Shown one piece after another: positions 59,902-64,000 of a DNA stretch of 64,000 bases (positions are counted from its first letter, which is position 1; every line of letters begins with the position of its first letter). The stretch comes from Methylobacterium haplocladii (GTDB lineage: Bacteria > Pseudomonadota > Alphaproteobacteria > Rhizobiales > Beijerinckiaceae), in contig NZ_BJZT01000007.1 of NCBI RefSeq assembly GCF_007992175.1, positions 58,954 through 122,953 of the forward strand. The letters run 5' to 3'. The notes below the pieces were generated by a model that was not told the origin of the DNA, searched no databases, and saw only the letters and a program-made list of their open reading frames with translations. The translations under genes were made by a program, and so were the position numbers.

Positions 59902-61560
59902 ATGACCGATCACGAGACCTCGTCATCCGATACGGTTCCCACCGCCCTGCGCTTCGCCTTCGCACCGAAGCTGGGCCTCCTGCCGATCGTCACGGCCTTT
60001 CTGCGAAACCCGCGCGGGGCGTGCGCGATCACCTGGGCGCGCCTCGCTGGCAAGCGCCTGCGCGCCCGTCAGAAATGCGTGGCGCTCGCCGGCATCGACC
60101 ACCGGCTGTGGCTGCCATCCAGCGCGAAGCCCGCGTCGGAACCAGCCTCCGCGCTCGCCGCACACGACATCGCCGCCGTGGCGGCCGGCGCGCTGGACTG
60201 CTCGACGAGCGGCCATGCCGCGATCGTCGCCCTGCTCGCGCCGGGCCACACCCTCGTCGCCGGCGCGGCGGACGCCATCGCGACGATCTTCTCGGAAAAC
60301 GCCGAGCTTCAAGCCCTCTACGGCGACGCCCTCGTCGAAGGTGGAGACGGACGGCTCCTGCCAATCCTCCGCCCGGCCTTCGATGCCGATTTCTTTCGGG
60401 GCCTCGACCTCGCCGGTCCGGTCGTCGCAGTGCGGGCGGTTTGCATCGCGGGCATCGAACACGCTCTCGTGCCGGGTGCCGAAGCCCTCGACCTGCTGCT
60501 TCGCATCGACGCCGGGGGCGGTGCCGTTCGCCATCTACCGCGCCTCCTGTCGATCGCGCCGCTCGCCCGGAGCCACGGGCCGAACGACGAAGCCCGCCTC
60601 GAGGCTGTCCGCGCGGATTTCGACCGGCGCGGGGAGGGTAATGCCCAGATCGCGATCGACGAAGGCATCCTTACCGTCACACGCCCCCTGCCGGAGCCGT
60701 GCCCCGGCGTCAGCCTCATTGTCCCGACCCGCGACCGCCTCGACCTGCTGCGTCCCTGCATCGCCAGCCTCGTCGAGCGAACCGACTGGCCCGCCAAAGA
60801 TATCCTGATCTGCGACAACGGAAGCCGCGAGCCGGAGACGCTGGCCTACTTTCGCGAGTGCGAGGCGCGCGGCATTGCCCGCATCGTCCCCTGTCCAGGC
60901 CCGTTCGACTTCGCCGGCATGAACAACCGCGCGGCCGAGGCGGCTCGGGGCAGGCTGCTCGCCTTCGTCAACAACGATGTCGAGGCGTTCGAGCCGGGCT
61001 GGCTAGAGCGGATGGTGCGCGAGGCGCTACGGCCGGAGATCGGCGCGGTCGGCGCCAAATTGCTCGACGGCGAGGGCCGCATCCAGCATGGCGGCGTGGT
61101 GCTCGGCACGGGCGGCGGCCTCGTCACGCACGGCCACCGGCACTTTGCCGGGGATGCGCCGGGCTATCTCGGGGCGCTGCTCGCGACGCACCGCGTCTCC
61201 GCCGTGACGGCGGCCTGCCTCGTGGTGGAAACCAAAAAATTCCGGGCTGTCGGCGGCTTCGACGCCGAGCGGTTTTCCGTCGACTTCAACGACGTCGACC
61301 TCTGCCTTCGATTGAACGCCGCCGGCTACCGCACCCTGCTGGTGCCCTCGGCCGTGCTGCACCACCGCGAGTCTGCGAGCCGCGTCCGCTCGCCCGAAGC
61401 CGAGGTGCGTCACCGGAGAGAGGTCGCGAACCTCCAAAAACGATGGGGGTCGCTGCTCGTGCAGGACCCCCATTATCATCCGGGCTTCGATCCGGACCTC
61501 TCGACCCATGCGCGGCTTCGCCGGGGCTGGCCGGATTTGGAGCCGGCGAAGCCGCGTTGA
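59902..61560 (+). CDS. Second large glycosyltransferase, paralogue of upstream protein
   Basis: A 552-residue protein. The C-terminal GT2 domain (about 270-520) is complete: LIVPTRDRLDLLRPCIASL, ILICDNGSREPE, AFVNNDVEAFEPGWL and DFNDVDLCLRLN. Over the shared C-terminal half it parallels the upstream protein (GAVGAKLLDGEGRIQHGGVV versus GAVGAKLLYADGTLQHAGVV). The N-terminal part (about 70-260) keeps a worn GT2-like outline (TSGHAAIVALLAPGHTLV, YGDALVEGGDGRLLPILRP, FFRGLDLAG) without catalytic acids. GGGAG lies ten bases before the ATG. Both enzymes probably build a surface polysaccharide. Confidence 0.85.
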   Translation: MTDHETSSSDTVPTALRFAFAPKLGLLPIVTAFLRNPRGACAITWARLAGKRLRARQKCVALAGIDHRLWLPSSAKPASEPASALAAHDIAAVAAGALDCSTSGHAAIVALLAPGHTLVAGAADAIATIFSENAELQALYGDALVEGGDGRLLPILRPAFDADFFRGLDLAGPVVAVRAVCIAGIEHALVPGAEALDLLLRIDAGGGAVRHLPRLLSIAPLARSHGPNDEARLEAVRADFDRRGEGNAQIAIDEGILTVTRPLPEPCPGVSLIVPTRDRLDLLRPCIASLVERTDWPAKDILICDNGSREPETLAYFRECEARGIARIVPCPGPFDFAGMNNRAAEAARGRLLAFVNNDVEAFEPGWLERMVREALRPEIGAVGAKLLDGEGRIQHGGVVLGTGGGLVTHGHRHFAGDAPGYLGALLATHRVSAVTAACLVVETKKFRAVGGFDAERFSVDFNDVDLCLRLNAAGYRTLLVPSAVLHHRESASRVRSPEAEVRHRREVANLQKRWGSLLVQDPHYHPGFDPDLSTHARLRRGWPDLEPAKPR

Positions 61561-61563
61561 CGG

Positions 61564-62358
61564 CTACTGGACCAGACGTGGTCCGCCGCCCTGCACCTTC
61601 TCGTTTTCGGACATGATGCCGAGGCGCTTGGCGACCTCGGTGTAGGCCTCGATCAGGCCGCCGAGATCCTTGCGGAAGCGGTCCTTGTCGAGCTTGTCCG
61701 CGGACTTGATGTCCCAGAGCCGACAAGAGTCCGGAGAAATCTCGTCGGCGACGACGATACGCATCAGGTCGCCTTCCCAGAGTCGGCCCGTCTCCATCTT
61801 GAAGTCGACGAGGCGGATGCCGACGCCGAGGAAGAGGCCGGAGAGGAAGTCGTTGACGCGGATGGCCAGCGCCATGATGTCGTCGATCTCCTGGGGCGTC
61901 GCCCAGCCGAAGGCGGTGATGTGCTCTTCCGAGACCATCGGATCGTTGAGCGCGTCGTTCTTGTAGTAGAACTCGATGATCGAGCGCGGCAGCTGCGTGC
62001 CCTCCTCGAGCCCGAGCCGCGTCGCCAGCGAGCCGGCGGCGACGTTGCGCACCACCACCTCGAGGGGAATGATCTCGACCTCGCGGATGAGCTGCTCACG
62101 CATGTTCAGCCGGCGGATGAAGTGCGTCGGCACGCCGATGTCGTTGAGGTGCTGAAACAGGAACTCGGAGATCCGGTTGTTGAGCACGCCCTTGCCGTCG
62201 ATGACCTCGTGCTTCTTGGCATTGAAGGCCGTCGCGTCGTCCTTGAAATGCTGGATCAGCGTGCCGGGCTCGGGACCCTCGTAGAGGACCTTCGCCTTGC
62301 CCTCGTAGATGCGACGGCGGCGGTTCATGGGCGTGTACCGTGGTTTGAGGAAGTCCAT
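61564..62358 (-). CDS. purC: Phosphoribosylaminoimidazolesuccinocarboxamide synthase
   Basis: A 264-residue SAICAR synthetase, step eight of purine synthesis, joining CAIR and aspartate with ATP. Motifs: [14 protein letters not shown] (ATP loop), [49 protein letters not shown] and [10 protein letters not shown]. The start is placed at 62358 (MDFLKP...) because AAGGAG lies about nine bases before it; a Met ten codons later lacks a ribosome site. Downstream of nth on the same strand, with a 212-bp gap that holds an inverted repeat GAAAGAC-N13-GTCTTTC (62434-62460). Confidence 0.95.
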   Translation of the reverse strand: MDFLKPRYTPMNRRRRIYEGKAKVLYEGPEPGTLIQHFKDDATAFNAKKHEVIDGKGVLNNRISEFLFQHLNDIGVPTHFIRRLNMREQLIREVEIIPLEVVVRNVAAGSLATRLGLEEGTQLPRSIIEFYYKNDALNDPMVSEEHITAFGWATPQEIDDIMALAIRVNDFLSGLFLGVGIRLVDFKMETGRLWEGDLMRIVVADEISPDSCRLWDIKSADKLDKDRFRKDLGGLIEAYTEVAKRLGIMSENEKVQGGGPRLVQ

Positions 62359-62570
62359 GGGCCGTGGCTCCTTGCGGGACTGGCACCTGATGCGGGATCC
62401 GCGGCGCGGCGACCCGGAGCGGGGTCGGGCAGCGAAAGACGTCATTGGCGATAGTCTTTCACGGCCGTGTGCCAAACTACCCGATGCGCATTGGCAGCAC
62501 AACGCGTTAGCCGGTGCCGCACCATGCGCGCGAAGCCGTCGTCTCCCGGCCTTCGGTCCCGGCGATCCGC

Positions 62571-63386
62571 TTAGGCGCCGGCACTCAGCGGCGTCACGGT
62601 CTTCGACGGATAGCGGCACAGGTCCGCAATCGGGCAGCGCGGGCATTCGGGCCGGCGCGCCTTGCAGACATAGCGCCCGAACAGAATCAGCCAGTGGTGG
62701 GCGTTGAGCAGGAACGGCTCCGGCACGATTCGCTCCAGCCCGGCCTGCACTTTATCGGTCGTCGCGGCGACCACGAGGGGGATACGGTTCGCGACCCGGA
62801 AGATGTGTGTGTCGACGGCGATGCGCGGCACACCGAAGGCCACGTTGAGCACCACGCTTGCGGTCTTGGCGCCGACGCCCGGCAGGACCTCCAGCTCTTC
62901 GGCCGTACGCGGCACCACACCGCCATGCCGCTCCACCAGGATGCGCGAGAGCGCGATGACGTTCTTCGCCTTCGTGTTGAACAACCCGATGGTGCGGATG
63001 GCGTGGCGTACCCGCTCCTCGCCGAGGTCGAGCATCTTTTGGGGCGTGTCGGCGATCGCGAAGAGCGGCGTGGTCGCGATGTTCACGCCCTTGTCCGTGG
63101 CCTGGGCCGAGAGGACGACGGCCACGAGCAGCGTGTAGGCGTTGATGTAGTGGAGCTCGGCCCGCGGCTCGGGATTGGCATCGCGTAGCCGCGAAAAGAT
63201 CGTGGCCAGCGTGGCGGGATCGACGGGTTCCGGCGTCGTGTCGATCCGGGCGACGAGCGGCTTGGCCAGCCGGGCTCCTGCCTTGACCGTTTTATTCTGG
63301 ATCGTCCGACCCTTGGCGGCCCGCCCCGGCGCGGCCTTTTCGCCGCCGGCTGGTTTTGTCACGGGCGGCGGCTTTCTGGCAGGCAT
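62571..63386 (-). CDS. nth: Endonuclease III
   Basis: A 271-residue DNA glycosylase/AP lyase of base-excision repair for oxidised pyrimidines. The helix-hairpin-helix [18 protein letters not shown] has the catalytic Lys, [11 protein letters not shown] the catalytic Asp, and the [4Fe-4S] motif C-x6-C-x2-C-x5-C is intact at the C-terminus. A basic, Ala/Pro-rich N-terminal tail of about 50 residues extends beyond the E. coli enzyme, which is common in alphaproteobacteria. It is divergent from the DUF2244 gene, only 20 bp between starts. Confidence 0.96.
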   Translation of the reverse strand: MPARKPPPVTKPAGGEKAAPGRAAKGRTIQNKTVKAGARLAKPLVARIDTTPEPVDPATLATIFSRLRDANPEPRAELHYINAYTLLVAVVLSAQATDKGVNIATTPLFAIADTPQKMLDLGEERVRHAIRTIGLFNTKAKNVIALSRILVERHGGVVPRTAEELEVLPGVGAKTASVVLNVAFGVPRIAVDTHIFRVANRIPLVVAATTDKVQAGLERIVPEPFLLNAHHWLILFGRYVCKARRPECPRCPIADLCRYPSKTVTPLSAGA

Positions 63387-63406
63387 CCGGCGGTTATATT
63401 GGTCGG

Positions 63407-63928
63407 ATGGCGAGCGGCAACCTCCACGCCCATCCCGACGGCCTCGATCCCGATGCGATCGAGCGTCCCCTCTACGAGACGGTCATCCGGCCGCATCAAT
63501 CCCTGAGCCGGGACGGCTTCCGGATGGTCATGGCCTTCTGCTGCGCCGTCTCCTTCGTCACCTCAGTGGCCTGCCTCCGGATGGGCTTCTGGCCGATTGC
63601 CGGGTTCTTCGGCCTCGACATGCTGGCGCTCTACGTGGCGCTGAAGGTGAGCTTTCGGCGCGGCCGGTCGTTCGAGGAAGTGGCGATCTCGCAGATCCAG
63701 GTGGTGCTGGCGCGCGTGAGCCATCGCGGCGAGCGCCGCGAATGGCGCTTCAACCCCCTCTGGACCAAGCTGACTCGCGTCGAGGACGAGGAATTCGGCC
63801 TGCGGACCCTGACCCTGGTCTCCCGTCATGAGCATGTCGCAGTGGCGCGCGATGCATCGCCTCCGGAGCGCGAGCTGGTGGCGCAGGGTCTGAGCCGGGC
63901 ATTGGCCAGGGCAAAGAAGGGCTACTGA
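63407..63928 (+). CDS. DUF2244 family membrane protein
   Basis: A 173-residue protein of the DUF2244 family. A polar N-terminus (YETVIRPHQSLSRDGFRMVM) leads to two close membrane helices (about 55-95), then a soluble domain of mixed strands (FEEVAISQIQVVLARVS, EWRFNPLWTKLTR, LTLVSRHEHVAVARD) ending in a helix (ELVAQGLSRALARAK). The family is common in alphaproteobacteria next to nth, as here. Role unknown. The start at 63407 has no clear ribosome site but matches the family's N-terminus. Confidence 0.85.
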   Translation: MASGNLHAHPDGLDPDAIERPLYETVIRPHQSLSRDGFRMVMAFCCAVSFVTSVACLRMGFWPIAGFFGLDMLALYVALKVSFRRGRSFEEVAISQIQVVLARVSHRGERREWRFNPLWTKLTRVEDEEFGLRTLTLVSRHEHVAVARDASPPERELVAQGLSRALARAKKGY

Positions 63929-64000
63929 TACCGCGCGCTCGCACATCTCGGCACGGCATGGTGCGCTGCCCTCGCGGAGCGTTTTTCATGCTGCGCTGCA

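Noticed and set aside
1..64000. Mobile elements, CRISPR arrays, tRNA or rRNA genes
   Set aside because: No transposase, integrase, regularly spaced repeats or tRNA-like cloverleaf was found by reading; the palindromic repeats are dispersed and unequal in spacing.

Overview
The window is GC-rich, densely packed chromosomal DNA that looks like a Methylobacterium/Methylorubrum-type alphaproteobacterium (Hyphomicrobiales). The grounds are a CpdR-like regulator beside hpt and an MJ0042 zinc-ribbon gene next to ftsEX, DUF1236 and IalB-type secreted proteins, candidate EcfG-type promoters, and an oxalate-assimilation cluster with a PanE-like oxalyl-CoA reductase as described in Methylobacterium extorquens. 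No phage, integrase, transposase, plasmid gene, tRNA, rRNA or CRISPR array was seen. About 55 genes are called; nearly all are intact.

Layout. 0-13 kb: a Tat-exported oligopeptide-binding protein, a GlcG/HbpS protein, a RibD-like reductase, an Atm1-type ABC exporter, two related YbjN-domain genes (one a 947-residue multidomain protein), a DUF1236 protein, a small NepR-resembling protein, TspO and a Cys/Met-metabolism PLP lyase. 13-18 kb: divergent opgH and opgG (periplasmic glucans), then panC. 17.7-21.2 kb: a PHB-depolymerase-type esterase with its ribbon-helix-helix regulator, a TMEM43-family membrane protein behind a perfect palindrome, and a tiny gene behind a PhaR-like operator. 21.5-26.4 kb: a DUF218 protein, ftsX, ftsE, a zinc-ribbon membrane protein, hpt and a CpdR-like regulator. 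26.5-33.5 kb: ggt, an outer-membrane MetA-type protein, then a stress-flavoured group (YghA-type SDR, BrkB/YihY protein, small proteins), two members of which carry EcfG-like promoters.

33.5-38 kb holds the most system-like locus: a manganese catalase facing a tightly coupled operon of acyl-CoA dehydrogenase, PIG-L deacetylase, NodS-type methyltransferase and GT2 glycosyltransferase. 38-42.8 kb: a YhaO/YhaN (SbcD/SbcC-like) nuclease-ATPase pair. 42.9-47.4 kb: VOC protein, SMP-30 lactonase and a DoxX-cupin fusion in an overlapping operon, divergent from a GMC oxidoreductase, probably a sugar/alcohol oxidation module. 47.4-50.7 kb: alpha/beta hydrolase, kup and a small secreted protein. 51-55.8 kb: the oxalate cluster (MFS oxalate carrier, FAA hydrolase, PanE-like oxalyl-CoA reductase, oxalyl-CoA synthetase), all on the minus strand. 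56-64 kb: two small exported proteins, two large glycosyltransferases with degenerate N-terminal GT2-like domains, purC, nth and a DUF2244 protein.

A GC-rich palindromic repeat (about 92-94 bp, ends CCGTCATTGCGAG and CTCGCAATGACGG) occurs in three full copies and one partial copy, always between genes; a second palindrome type lies at 26.4 kb.
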